34,389 nucleotides of DNA from assembly GCA_015233495.1 (NCBI GenBank), contig JADFXQ010000002.1, positions 1-34,389 of the forward strand, given 5' to 3'. The notes beneath the pieces are model-generated. The model was not told the origin of the DNA and did not search any database. It saw only the letters and a program-made list of their open reading frames with translations. How positions within the stretch are numbered: position 1 is the first letter of the stretch; the number at the start of each line of letters is the position of its first letter. The stretch comes from Candidatus Omnitrophota bacterium. GTDB lineage: Bacteria; Omnitrophota; Gorgyraeia; Zapsychrales; Zapsychraceae. This document shows positions 21,979-31,165 of this stretch, piece after piece. The translations under genes were made by a program, and so were the position numbers.

Positions 21979-23151
21979 ATGGATGAACATGATTTGCCGA
22001 GTCAGATTGCGCGTCTTTCACCGTCGATAAAATATCACGGGGTCTATCGGAACAGCGGATCCTGGCGCGATTTCCGGGTGGGCAACGCGCTTTTTCCTTT
22101 TGATCCGATTTATGGACACCGTTTGGCCAAGAATGCCGCCCTTTTTTTGCGGCGCAGCCGGACCAGCGGCGATCTTTGCGTGACGGACGCGGATGGGTTT
22201 GTGCCGAATGAGCTTCCCGGGACAGCGGCCCGGCAAAGGATCGCGGCAGCCAAACGCGCCAACCAGAAAGTGATTTTGGTTTATGGCGGATCCACGATTT
22301 TTGGTTATGGCGCCGGACTGCCGGAGCAAACTATCCCGGCCCATTTGGAGCGCTGTTTAAATGCGCAATACGGTTTTCCCTGTATTGTCGTGAATTGCGG
22401 GAATATTCTGTACGCGACTGATCAGCAGGTTTTATATTTACTGGAGGAAGGTTTGGAGCTTAAGCCGGATATTGTGATTTTTTATGATGGGTGGAATGAT
22501 AATGATTTTTTAAACGGCATGCTCACTTATCACGGCGCGGATTACGTGCCGGGCCGGGCGCGCCAGTCGTACCGGATGATCGAGCGGCAACAGACGCTTA
22601 TGTATTTTTTTCCGGCTTTCCGGCAGGTTCTTAAGTTGGGATTCCGCCTTTTGGTGGAAACGATGGAAGCTCTGCCTTTTTTTGGATGGCGCGGCATGAT
22701 GGCTTTGAACCGTTGGTGCCGGTCGTTTTTTTTTCATCCTTTGACCGGGGAATACACGGCCACAGAGTATCAACCGCGTTCAGTTGAGCGTTATGCTTAC
22801 AATATTCTGACCGCGGCCGCGCTTTGCCGGACCTGGGAGGTCGATTTTTTGCATTTTACGCAGCCGATTTTATTGCTTGCGGGTAAATCCCAAACTAAGG
22901 AGGAACAGAGTTTTATCGCGGGATTCAATTCGGAGTATTGCGCGATGACCCGCAATTTTTTTTCTGGTTATATCCGTCGGGATTTTCCGTTTGCGGCAGA
23001 ATTTGCCCGTCAAGTTCGGCAGGACCATGATTTGTCAGGTGTTTTTAATCAAACTGCGGAATCCGTGTTTATTGATCCGGGGCATCTGAACGGCCGGGGG
23101 AACGCGATTGTGGCGCAAGCGATCGCCGATCATTTAGTTAAACGAGGATAA
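21979..23151 (+). CDS. SGNH/GDSL hydrolase family protein
   Basis: Start ATG 21979 gives 390 residues; earlier in-frame codons run through the 48-codon ORF in another frame. The SGNH blocks are visible: nucleophile Ser105 in VYGGSTIFGYG, the Asn block in IVIFYDGWNDNDFL, and the Asp-His pair in FIDPGHLNGRGN near the C terminus. Similar proteins in capsule and EPS clusters act as acyl-esterases or acyltransferases that trim O-acetyl groups. No signal peptide is present, so it is probably cytoplasmic. The ribosome site is weak, which fits coupling with the small ORF. Confidence 0.85.
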   Translation: MDEHDLPSQIARLSPSIKYHGVYRNSGSWRDFRVGNALFPFDPIYGHRLAKNAALFLRRSRTSGDLCVTDADGFVPNELPGTAARQRIAAAKRANQKVILVYGGSTIFGYGAGLPEQTIPAHLERCLNAQYGFPCIVVNCGNILYATDQQVLYLLEEGLELKPDIVIFYDGWNDNDFLNGMLTYHGADYVPGRARQSYRMIERQQTLMYFFPAFRQVLKLGFRLLVETMEALPFFGWRGMMALNRWCRSFFFHPLTGEYTATEYQPRSVERYAYNILTAAALCRTWEVDFLHFTQPILLLAGKSQTKEEQSFIAGFNSEYCAMTRNFFSGYIRRDFPFAAEFARQVRQDHDLSGVFNQTAESVFIDPGHLNGRGNAIVAQAIADHLVKRG

Positions 23152-23160
23152 TTTTTTTTT

Positions 23161-23174
23161 AACGGAGATCCGTT
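23161..23174 (+). promoter_or_regulatory. Hairpin enclosing the ribosome-binding site of the second GT2
   Basis: AACGG-AGAT-CCGTT forms a 5-bp stem with a 4-base loop that ends directly at ATG 23175 and takes in the GGAG. It could lower initiation unless a ribosome arrives from upstream. Confidence 0.3.
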
Positions 23175-24143
23175 ATGAATGACGAACGATTTGATTTGAG
23201 CGTAATTGTGACGTTTTATAATGAACAGGACATCGCGCGGCAATTTCATGAGGCTTTGCTGCAGTCGCTGCTTAAAATTAAAAGTCGCTGCGAAGTGATT
23301 TACGTTAATGACGGGAGCCGGGACCAGACTCTGCCGATATTAAAGGAATTGATCGCGGCCAGCCCTGTCCCGGCGCGTTTGCTGGAATTGCGGCGCAATT
23401 ACGGTCAGACGGCGGGACTGCAAGCCGGGTTTGATCATGCCCGGGGCGCGGTGATCATCGCGATGGACGGCGATTTGCAGCATGATCCGGCGGAAATTCC
23501 GCGTTTTTTGGAAAAGATCGCCGAGGGATACGATGTGGTCAGCGGATGGAGAGAGAAGCGGATTGACAATTTTTTCATCCGGCGGCTGCCTTCTTTATTG
23601 GCGAACCGTTTTATGGCCGCGGTTTCCGGGATTGAATTGCATGATTTTGGCACCACTTTTAAGGCGTATCGCTCCGAGATCGTTCAAGATATCAATTTAT
23701 ACGGCGATCTCCACCGGTTTATCCCGGTGCTCGCGGCGCAAGTCGGAGCGCGGATCTGCGAGATCCCGATAAAAAATATTGTCCGGCCGAAAGGCAAATC
23801 CAAATACGGTTTGTCCCGCACTGCCCGAGTATTTTTTGACATTATGACTTTGGCGTTTTTTATGTCGTATTCGACCCGGCCGATGCATTTTTGGGGACGG
23901 TTAGGGCTGTTATTTTTTATGGCAGGCAGCGGGTTATTGTCTTATATCGTTTTGGATTATGTGATTTGGCACAATGATTTTCGCGGGACCATGCAATTGG
24001 CAGTAATGTTGACCATCATGGGGATTCAGTTTTTTGCCACCGGATTGATTTTGGAATATTTGACCCGGATCCATTACGAAGCGACGGATAAAAAAATATA
24101 TGCCGTGCGTCAGATTTATAAGAATGCCGCGGTCAAAAGTTAG
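23175..24143 (+). CDS. Family 2 glycosyltransferase with two C-terminal membrane helices (GtrB/ArnC-like)
   Basis: The protein has 322 residues. The GT2 domain has VIVTFYNEQDI (10-20), VNDGSRD (44-50) and the metal motif DGDLQ (98-102), then GWREKR and the conserved YRSEI region. Two helices follow at about 235-260 and 268-295. This is the layout of polyprenyl-phosphate glycosyltransferases such as GtrB and ArnC, which load a sugar onto undecaprenyl phosphate at the inner membrane. The product would supply a GT-C enzyme such as the one at 28854. ARRxFFDI after the catalytic domain fits the amphipathic interface helices of this family. Confidence 0.92.
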   Translation: MNDERFDLSVIVTFYNEQDIARQFHEALLQSLLKIKSRCEVIYVNDGSRDQTLPILKELIAASPVPARLLELRRNYGQTAGLQAGFDHARGAVIIAMDGDLQHDPAEIPRFLEKIAEGYDVVSGWREKRIDNFFIRRLPSLLANRFMAAVSGIELHDFGTTFKAYRSEIVQDINLYGDLHRFIPVLAAQVGARICEIPIKNIVRPKGKSKYGLSRTARVFFDIMTLAFFMSYSTRPMHFWGRLGLLFFMAGSGLLSYIVLDYVIWHNDFRGTMQLAVMLTIMGIQFFATGLILEYLTRIHYEATDKKIYAVRQIYKNAAVKS

Positions 24144-24185
24144 TTTTTCCCCCGGAGAGACCGGGTTATCGCGACAGGCGGATTT

Positions 24186-26063
24186 ATGTGCGGGATAGCG
24201 GGAGTCTTTTTTCATGAGGCGCGTCCGGATACGGCGGACATCATTGCCCGGATGTGCGCGGCGATCCGGCATCGCGGCCCGGATGACGCGGGGCAGTTTG
24301 TCGTCGAATCGGCCGGGGTCGGGATGCGCCGCCTGAGTATTATTGATTTGGCCAACGGTCAGCAGCCGATGTTTTCTCCCGACAAACGGTATGTCATCGT
24401 CTATAATGGTGAACTTTATAATTACCCCGAAATTCAAGCGCGGCTCATCGCGGAAGGCCAAACTTTTGCGACGCGTTCGGACACGGAAGTGGTTTTAAAG
24501 GCTTTTTTGCGGTATGGGGAAGAGTGCTTAAATTTGTTTAATGGGATGTACGCTTTTGCCATATATGACCAGCGCCGCCGGGAGTTTTTTTTGGCCCGCG
24601 ACCGTTTGGGAGTTAAACCGCTTTATTATTCGACCTTGGCCGGCAGGGGATTCGCTTTCGCGTCCGAATTGAAGGCTTTATTGACAGTGCCGGGATTTGA
24701 CCGGGCGGTCGACGAGACGGCCTTGAATCAATTTTTTGTATTTGAATATATCCCCCAGCCGCGTTCGATTTATCAAGCGGCGCGCAAAGTTCCGGCGGCA
24801 GCTTGGCTGCGTTTTTCACCGGCGGATGGCGTAACCACCCGGGTTTATTGGGAGATTGATATCCATGCCGCGGAAATCCGCGACCCGCTCGAAGCGGAAG
24901 ATCATATCCGGGATTTGATGCGTTCGGCAGTGCGGTACCGTTTAGTCAGCGATGTCCCGGTGGGGTTATTTTTAAGCGGGGGCATGGATTCGAGCATTAT
25001 TGCCGCGGTTATGCGCGACGCGATGGCTCCGGCGAAACCGTTGTCTTTTTCCATTGCTTTTGCTCAGAAATCGTATGACGAATCTCCCTACGCGCAGTTG
25101 ATGGCGGATTATTTGGGATTAGAACATGAATCGTCTATTTTAAGTGAAGACAATATTGTGTCCATGATTCCGGAAATTTATTCCGGCTTGGATGAGCCTT
25201 TAGCCGACGCCTCGGTGATTCCGACTTTTTTGGTTTCGCAACAGGCGCGGCGGTTTTTAAAAGTCGCGCTTTCCGGAGACGGAGGGGATGAATTATTTTT
25301 GGGGTATGACACCTACCGGGCGCATCAATATCGGTCTTTTTTTCAATGGATGCCGCCGGCGGTATGTCAAGCCGTAGGGAATATGCTTAATGTTTTTCCG
25401 CCTTCCGACAAAAATTTGAGTTGGGAGTTTAAGGCAAAGAAGTTTTTTAACGCGGTCAAGCAACCGGCGGACATCGCGAATGTTTTATGGTGGGGGGCAT
25501 ATTCTTATGCCGGTCTCGGCGAACTGTTCGTATCCGGAGCGCGGAATTTCGAAGAGGTTTTTGAGCCGGTTTTGCGGCTGCGGGATAAACTGAAAGGCGC
25601 GGATGTTTTAAAACAAATAAGTTATCTGGATGTCCATTTGTATTTGCGGGACAATTTGCTTCCTAAAGTCGACCGCACGAGCATGGCGAACTCTTTGGAA
25701 GTGCGCAACCCGTTTTTGGATTACCGTTTGGCGGAATACGCGTTCCGATTGCCTTCGTCCTGGAAATTGCGCCGCGGTATCGGGAAATATATTTTACGCC
25801 GGGCGTATCAACACGCCTTGCCGAAACAAATTTTAGCCCGGCGGAAAAAAGGGTTTGATATTCCGTTGACGCCTTGGCTGCGCGGGCGTCTGCGGCCTTT
25901 ATTGCGAGAAAATTTATCCCGAACCGTTTTGGAGCAAAACGGGCGGTTTAACCGCGGAAAAATTCAAACTTTGATCGACGAGCATTGTGCCGGCAAACGG
26001 AACCACCGGCAATTGTTATGGCCGCTGTTAACGTATCATTTATGGCAAAAAAAATTCGGTTAA
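24186..26063 (+). CDS. asnB: Asparagine synthase (glutamine-hydrolysing) family
   Basis: The protein has 625 residues. Cys2 after the initiator Met is the N-terminal Ntn glutaminase nucleophile (MCGIAGVF), with RHRGPDD, DLANGQQPM and YNGELYN. The synthetase domain has the ATP-pyrophosphatase loop SGGMDSS at about residue 264, then SGDGGDELFLGY and the C-terminal KVDRTSMANSLEVRNP. In a glycan cluster these proteins commonly amidate uronic acids or other carboxylates, not just aspartate, so the substrate is open. The gene is preceded by a small CCCGG-AGAGA-CCGGG hairpin at 24151-24165. Confidence 0.92.
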   Translation: MCGIAGVFFHEARPDTADIIARMCAAIRHRGPDDAGQFVVESAGVGMRRLSIIDLANGQQPMFSPDKRYVIVYNGELYNYPEIQARLIAEGQTFATRSDTEVVLKAFLRYGEECLNLFNGMYAFAIYDQRRREFFLARDRLGVKPLYYSTLAGRGFAFASELKALLTVPGFDRAVDETALNQFFVFEYIPQPRSIYQAARKVPAAAWLRFSPADGVTTRVYWEIDIHAAEIRDPLEAEDHIRDLMRSAVRYRLVSDVPVGLFLSGGMDSSIIAAVMRDAMAPAKPLSFSIAFAQKSYDESPYAQLMADYLGLEHESSILSEDNIVSMIPEIYSGLDEPLADASVIPTFLVSQQARRFLKVALSGDGGDELFLGYDTYRAHQYRSFFQWMPPAVCQAVGNMLNVFPPSDKNLSWEFKAKKFFNAVKQPADIANVLWWGAYSYAGLGELFVSGARNFEEVFEPVLRLRDKLKGADVLKQISYLDVHLYLRDNLLPKVDRTSMANSLEVRNPFLDYRLAEYAFRLPSSWKLRRGIGKYILRRAYQHALPKQILARRKKGFDIPLTPWLRGRLRPLLRENLSRTVLEQNGRFNRGKIQTLIDEHCAGKRNHRQLLWPLLTYHLWQKKFG

Positions 26064-26067
26064 CGAC

Positions 26068-26691
26068 ATGAACATCATTTTAGAAAATCAGCGTTCGGTA
26101 TCCGCCGCGAATGCCGACACTGCGGTTTTTGCCCGGGTCATTCGGGAAGCGGGGGTAAAAAATTTTTTGGATATGGGGACCGGCACAGGATATATCGCGA
26201 TTTATTTGGCCAAACACGGCATCCCGGTTGCCGCGTGCGACCTTTCGGCAGCGGCGGTCGATTTGGCCCGCAAGAATGTCCGGCGTAATGGCGTGACCGT
26301 GCCGGTATATCAATCGGATATGTTTTCCAACCTCAAGGGGACTTTCGAATCCGTGGGATTTAATGTGCCGTTTTCCCTGGGCTGCAAGGCTTTTCTGCCG
26401 GAGGGGTTAAAGGCCGCGTTGCGCCGCGTTTCCTGGATCAATGATTATTTGGTTTGGCATATTCCTCCGGCGATTTTAGCTCAGAGAGAGACAATGATCA
26501 GCCGGTTTTTGCGGGAGAGCGTACCGTTTTTGGACAAGTCAGGAAGGATATTTTTGCTTTTGTACCGTCCGGAAATCGAATTTGTTGCGCGGGAAGGAAG
26601 CCGTTTCGGGTTTGAATTCTCCCCTCGGGAAGCGGTAGAATTGGGCCCCCGCAACATGGTTGTGGCGCAGCTGCGCCGGGGAACGCAATGA
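26068..26691 (+). CDS. Class I SAM-dependent methyltransferase (HemK/small-domain type)
   Basis: The protein has 207 residues and starts 4 bases after asnB. The cofactor loop LDMGTGTGYIA (34-44), the acidic CDLS strand end and the post-motif SDMFSNLKG are clear. The NPPY-type active motif of HemK/RsmC relatives is replaced by FNVPF at about 98-102, so the glutamine- or adenine-N-methylation role of that family should not be assumed. It may act on a sugar or peptide amine. It overlaps the next gene by ATGA. Confidence 0.75.
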   Translation: MNIILENQRSVSAANADTAVFARVIREAGVKNFLDMGTGTGYIAIYLAKHGIPVAACDLSAAAVDLARKNVRRNGVTVPVYQSDMFSNLKGTFESVGFNVPFSLGCKAFLPEGLKAALRRVSWINDYLVWHIPPAILAQRETMISRFLRESVPFLDKSGRIFLLLYRPEIEFVAREGSRFGFEFSPREAVELGPRNMVVAQLRRGTQ

Positions 26692-28079
26692 AAACCGAAA
26701 CTTTATTTATTAACCCGTTTTACCGGCAATTTGACGGCCCGATCACCGATAATCGTTTGCCGCCTTTGGAGCTGATCAATTGCGCAACAATGCTTAAGCA
26801 GCAAGGCCGGCTGGTCCGGGTCGTAGATGCGCACATTCAGCAGTGGGGAGCGGCGGATTTAGCACGGCGCGATTTGGACATTGATCCGGGGCTGGTGGTT
26901 ATGGGCACTTCGCCGCTCAATACGTGGCAATGCCCGCCAAAAACGATCGAGCCGTTTTTTACAGCAGCGCGGGCGATGAAAAAAAAGTTTCCCCAGGCTT
27001 TGGTGATCGGGTGCGGACCGGGTACTTGTTTTTTTCTGCGAGAAATGCTATCCGTTTGCGATTTAGTCATTGCCGGACAGCCGGAGCCATTTTTTCAAGC
27101 GGTTGGCAACCCCGGCGACAAAGCGGTGTTATTTGCGGCGCCGGGCGCGGTTTTTTTAGAACCCTCCGGAGAAATGACCCGGGTTGATCCCGTGCGCCGG
27201 GCGGATATGACGGCCTGGCCTTGTCCGGATTATAAGTTATTGGATTATCGGCAATACCGGTTTGGGGTGATGCGGGATTGGGTGGTGGAATTGGAAACTT
27301 CGCGCGGCTGTCCGCAATTGTGTGATTTTTGTTTTCAGGCCATGACGCATTATCAGTACAGCCATAAAACTGTCCGGCAAGTGATTGCCGAAATGCGTTA
27401 TGTCGCGGCGGAACTGGGCGGCCGGGATATTTTTTTCGCGGATCTGGACATGGGAGCGGACCAAAATTTTTTAAAGGAATTGCTCCCTGCCATGGCTGCC
27501 GAGCAGTTTCCGTTGCGCTGGTCCGCAAATTTTCGTTCAGGGTGTTTGAATTCGGAATTGCTTCCGCAGCTCCGGCGAGCCGGATGCCAGGTCGCCTTGA
27601 TCGGTGTGGAGAGCGCCGACGAACAGTTTCAGCAGGCGATGGGAAAAAACGCCTCGCTCGCGCAGCTGCGGCAACGGATCGCGTTAGCGCAAAAACACGG
27701 TTTGGAAGTCGCGGGTTACTTTATGATTGGTTTGCCCGCCGAGGATGAGAGCCGGATCAACGCGACCGTGCGTTTGGCTCAGGATTTGAATTTGGATTAT
27801 GCCAGTTTTCAAATCCAGACGAGCTATCCGGATCCCGCCCGCCCGGGACAGTGTAAGGAAACCGGCGGGTTGCCGCAAGTATCGGCCGAACGTCTGGCGG
27901 AATTGCAGTCGCTGGCTTATCAAAAATTTTATCTGCGGCCGGGATACATTTTGAAAAAATTTCCTTTATTGGCAAATCCGCGGAATTTGTGGTCGCATTT
28001 GCGGGTTTTTGCGCAAACTTTTCAAAGGAAAACAATCGCCGTACAGAGAGGAATCAGCGATGCAGCTCAAACAAAATGA
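26688..28079 (+). CDS. Radical SAM protein with B12-binding-type N-terminal domain (second copy)
   Basis: The protein has 463 residues. The pattern is that of the 19365 gene: an N-terminal Rossmann-like domain (TLFINPFYR, VVMGTSPLNTW, LVIGCGPGT), then the cluster motif C208-x3-C212-x2-C215 (SRGCPQLCDFC), RDIFFADLDMG, VALIGVESADE and AGYFMIGLPAEDES. The DxHxxG cobalamin ligand is not apparent. Identity to the first copy looks low outside these motifs, so it should have a distinct substrate. It is translated from an ATGA overlap and its end overlaps the next methyltransferase gene by 20 bases. Confidence 0.87.
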   Translation: MKTETLFINPFYRQFDGPITDNRLPPLELINCATMLKQQGRLVRVVDAHIQQWGAADLARRDLDIDPGLVVMGTSPLNTWQCPPKTIEPFFTAARAMKKKFPQALVIGCGPGTCFFLREMLSVCDLVIAGQPEPFFQAVGNPGDKAVLFAAPGAVFLEPSGEMTRVDPVRRADMTAWPCPDYKLLDYRQYRFGVMRDWVVELETSRGCPQLCDFCFQAMTHYQYSHKTVRQVIAEMRYVAAELGGRDIFFADLDMGADQNFLKELLPAMAAEQFPLRWSANFRSGCLNSELLPQLRRAGCQVALIGVESADEQFQQAMGKNASLAQLRQRIALAQKHGLEVAGYFMIGLPAEDESRINATVRLAQDLNLDYASFQIQTSYPDPARPGQCKETGGLPQVSAERLAELQSLAYQKFYLRPGYILKKFPLLANPRNLWSHLRVFAQTFQRKTIAVQRGISDAAQTK

Positions 28080-28857
28080 ATGGTCCGTGCAGTGGCAGAA
28101 TTTGAGGCATGACGGCTGTGATCAATCCGGCGCGACCCAACAGCATTTTTTGAATTTTTTTTTAAAACCTTATGATGCCGGCATTTTTAAAAATAAAGTC
28201 GTTCTTGACGCGGGGTGCGGGGGAGGGGATAAATTGTTTTTCCTGTCTGCTTTGGCCCGGCGGGTGATTGGCGTTGATTTGAACACTCAGTCTGTTGTGG
28301 CTCAGCGCATACAAGACCAGGGCTGCTGCAACGTCGAGTTTATCGAAGCGGATTTGGCGGAGCTTAAACTTCCGGAACAGGTCGATATTCTCATATCTGA
28401 TGGAGTGATCCATCACACGGTAGATCCAGACCGCACGTTTGCCAACCTAAAAAGCTTAGTTAAACCCGGAGGGCTCATGATGGTGATGGTTTATGCCCAG
28501 GAGGGCAATTGGGTCAATCAGCATATTTTGAATAAAATTTTTGCGATCACGCGTGCTTGGCCGTATATCTTAAAACGGTGGTTGGCAGTTTTTTTGGCCC
28601 GGTGTTTACGCGGTTACGGCCGGGTTATCTGTTTTTGCCGTATCACGGGTTTGCCGTTTTATCGGTATTTGCATGATTATTTTTTGGGGATGTCGTTTTC
28701 GATGAATGTTTTGGATATTTATGATCAAATTAACGCGCCGCTGGTGTATTACATCGCGCGGCAGGATATCGAGCGTTGGTTTCAGGATGATTTTGAAGAT
28801 GTGAACATCTTTCACGAAAAAGGCGTTACTTGGGTCGCGAATGGACGGAAAAAATGA
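28060..28857 (+). CDS. Class I SAM-dependent methyltransferase
   Basis: ATG 28060 (GAGAGGAATCAGCG upstream) gives 265 residues; the frame opens earlier only within the previous gene. Motif I VLDAGCGGGDKLF (48-60), the acidic GVDLN end of strand 2, EADLAEL and ISDGVIHHTVDPDRTF are typical of Methyltransf_11/23. The C-terminal part from about 165 is a hydrophobic, aromatic extension (WPYILKRW, FYRYLHDYFLGM) that may sit at the membrane or bind a lipid-linked sugar. It is coupled to the GT-C gene by ATGA. Confidence 0.85.
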   Translation: MQLKQNEWSVQWQNLRHDGCDQSGATQQHFLNFFLKPYDAGIFKNKVVLDAGCGGGDKLFFLSALARRVIGVDLNTQSVVAQRIQDQGCCNVEFIEADLAELKLPEQVDILISDGVIHHTVDPDRTFANLKSLVKPGGLMMVMVYAQEGNWVNQHILNKIFAITRAWPYILKRWLAVFLARCLRGYGRVICFCRITGLPFYRYLHDYFLGMSFSMNVLDIYDQINAPLVYYIARQDIERWFQDDFEDVNIFHEKGVTWVANGRKK

Positions 28858-31154
28858 ACAACGTAGCTTGGCCACAATCCTTATTTAAAGATATTTTTGC
28901 TTTGGTGTTATTGGCAGCCGTGTATTTTTTCTTAGCCGTGCCGAGTATAAATTGGGATCATGTCGAACTGCGTAAAGGGTATGGCACGGATCCGGACAAA
29001 GGGGGGATCAGTGAGGCCTTAGGTTACGCGTATCACTTTAAAGAAAATTGGTCAGTGGGATATAAAACTTATCCGCAAGGCTATGGTCTGGGTTTGGCCC
29101 TGTTTTATAAAACCGCGGTGTTTATTGCCCAGTCATTTCATAGGTTGCCGGATTTCGCGTTGACGGTCGCCAATAATGTTTATGGGCGGATGCCGTCTGC
29201 CGACGTAAAAATCTCCACTATTGAAGGCCGGACTTTCTTTTTGTTTTTGGCCCGGTGGTATTCTGTGCTTTGGGGGTATTTGACCTTGGTCTTGGTCTAT
29301 ATGATCGGACGCGACCACTATGGCCGCAGATCAATCGGATTGGCTAGCGCGTTTTTTTTAATGGCGTCATATTCTTTTATGATGCTTGCCCAGCTGGCGA
29401 AATATCCGGCGATGGCCAATTTTTTTGTATTTCTTAATCTTTATTATATTTACGTGGTTTTACGCTATCCGGGCTGGCGGACGTATATCCTCGCCGGGAT
29501 TTGTGCCGGGTTAGGATCCGCGGTGATTTATTACCACGCGATCTTTATATTTTTTCTGGGCCTGGCCCATATTCTCGCTTTACCGGCGGCAGAGCGCCGC
29601 AGTTTCAGAAAGCTATTTTTTCATCCCTATATGATCGGCGCGGGAATGGCTTTTCTGCTGACATTTGGCGCGCTCAATCCCCGGATTATCAAATGGGGAT
29701 TTGCTTTATTATTGGATCTGATTGGCTGGTCGTCGATTTTCGGCGGGACAGGCGGCCGCGGGGACGTGTTGATTTATCATCGGTATCACGGCCTGTTTTC
29801 CTTGCTCGGCAATCTGCGCGACCATATCGGGCCGGCTTTGTCCGCGGCGGTTTTGGCGGGTTTGGTCGCCGCGGTAGCGTGGCGCAAAGAAAAGATGATT
29901 TTGCTGACGCTTTTGATCGGTTTGTTTTATAGTTGGTTTAGTTTGGCGGCGCCGGAAACCTACATCATTTTTTTATCGTTTCCTGTTTTTTATTTGGTTT
30001 TTTCCCGGGCGCTGGTTCAGAAGATGGATCGGTTTTTGGGGAATACAGTCCCGGTGGTTGGGCGGCGCGTTTTGTTGGCTTTGATCGTGGCAGTCATTTC
30101 GGCCGGGGGATTTTTACGGATCTACGCTCAAGGTTTGATTAACACGCAAATTTCTTCTCCGCTGCTTGCCCGGATGTGGATCCAACGCAATTTGCCGCAG
30201 GAGGCGATTTTGCTGACCGAGGCTTATGGGGTGATGGCGAATGATCATTCGGACCAGATTTTTCGCATTTCATTTCAAGGCGGGAAAAATGATTTATCGC
30301 ACAATTTATGCGATATGACCTGGGACGCGGGAGAAAAAATATTTAACGCTCAATATGCCGTGGCGGGCGGGAGGTTTTATTCCGAAACTTTTTCCGAAGA
30401 GAATGTTAACCGCTATCCCGCGTTTAAAAAACAGCTTTCTCCCCGGGGCATCGGTTATGGATTGAGAGAAAGTTATCAGACGTATCGGAATCTGTTACAA
30501 CAAAACGCTGTCTTGGTGAAAGAGTTTCCTCAGGGCAAGTGGATTGGGGAAGATCAGCTTAATATTTTAGGATATCAGTTTCTCGGGGTTCCGCTGGCGC
30601 AGCTGCCGGCTTTTTTGACTGATCCCCGGGCCAGGTCCTATGGGTATGGCGTGAAAATTTATCGTTTAACTCCGGAGTTTTGGGCCGCTTTTGAAAAAGC
30701 GGCAGGCGCGTCGATTACCCGACAGAGCGCGGCGAATCAAGATCTCCGGGATTTTCCGCCGCAGGGTTTTAAGACGGAAATGCGCGTGGATCCGTTGCGG
30801 CGGGATATTCAGGTCAATGTGTGTTGGCAAAATAACCAAGAAAGGATTTTAAGACAGCTGTTTTTTTGTTTAGAACATTGTAATCGGCAAAATAAAAGTC
30901 ACGCTTATTTTATCGATAGGATCAAAGATGTGCTGCGCCAAGAGAGCAATCAGGCAAGCTGGACGTTTAATGAAATGGATTTTCCCCGGCGGGAAAGTTA
31001 TTGTTCCACTTACCGTTTAGCAATACCGCCGGGTTTAAAAAAAGGGAAATACACCTTAAAGATGACCAATACGGCAGCTGGGGATCAAGTTTATAAAATC
31101 GGTAAAATTATTTTGGACGGACAAATTATTGTCCGCGACTGCCAAGCCAGGTAA
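28854..31154 (+). CDS. GT-C family membrane glycosyltransferase (PMT-like) with C-terminal soluble domain
   Basis: The start chosen is ATG 28854, overlapping the preceding stop, giving 766 residues. About ten to eleven transmembrane helices lie at about 12-430. The first external loop has SINWDHVEL and GTDPDKGG, the acidic loop of the GT-C fold that serves as catalytic base, then RTFFLFLARWYSVLWG. Such enzymes take sugars from undecaprenyl-phosphate and transfer them on the outer face. A soluble part (about 440-766) follows, ending in a beta-sandwich-like stretch. This pairs naturally with the GtrB-like transferase at 23175. Substrate and acceptor are unknown. Confidence 0.85.
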   Translation: MNNVAWPQSLFKDIFALVLLAAVYFFLAVPSINWDHVELRKGYGTDPDKGGISEALGYAYHFKENWSVGYKTYPQGYGLGLALFYKTAVFIAQSFHRLPDFALTVANNVYGRMPSADVKISTIEGRTFFLFLARWYSVLWGYLTLVLVYMIGRDHYGRRSIGLASAFFLMASYSFMMLAQLAKYPAMANFFVFLNLYYIYVVLRYPGWRTYILAGICAGLGSAVIYYHAIFIFFLGLAHILALPAAERRSFRKLFFHPYMIGAGMAFLLTFGALNPRIIKWGFALLLDLIGWSSIFGGTGGRGDVLIYHRYHGLFSLLGNLRDHIGPALSAAVLAGLVAAVAWRKEKMILLTLLIGLFYSWFSLAAPETYIIFLSFPVFYLVFSRALVQKMDRFLGNTVPVVGRRVLLALIVAVISAGGFLRIYAQGLINTQISSPLLARMWIQRNLPQEAILLTEAYGVMANDHSDQIFRISFQGGKNDLSHNLCDMTWDAGEKIFNAQYAVAGGRFYSETFSEENVNRYPAFKKQLSPRGIGYGLRESYQTYRNLLQQNAVLVKEFPQGKWIGEDQLNILGYQFLGVPLAQLPAFLTDPRARSYGYGVKIYRLTPEFWAAFEKAAGASITRQSAANQDLRDFPPQGFKTEMRVDPLRRDIQVNVCWQNNQERILRQLFFCLEHCNRQNKSHAYFIDRIKDVLRQESNQASWTFNEMDFPRRESYCSTYRLAIPPGLKKGKYTLKMTNTAAGDQVYKIGKIILDGQIIVRDCQAR

Positions 31155-31165
31155 GGGAGGGGCGG

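Noticed and set aside
28009-28059. Upstream start for the methyltransferase at 28060
   Set aside because: The added residues lie in the previous gene, and GAGAGGA is placed for ATG 28060.
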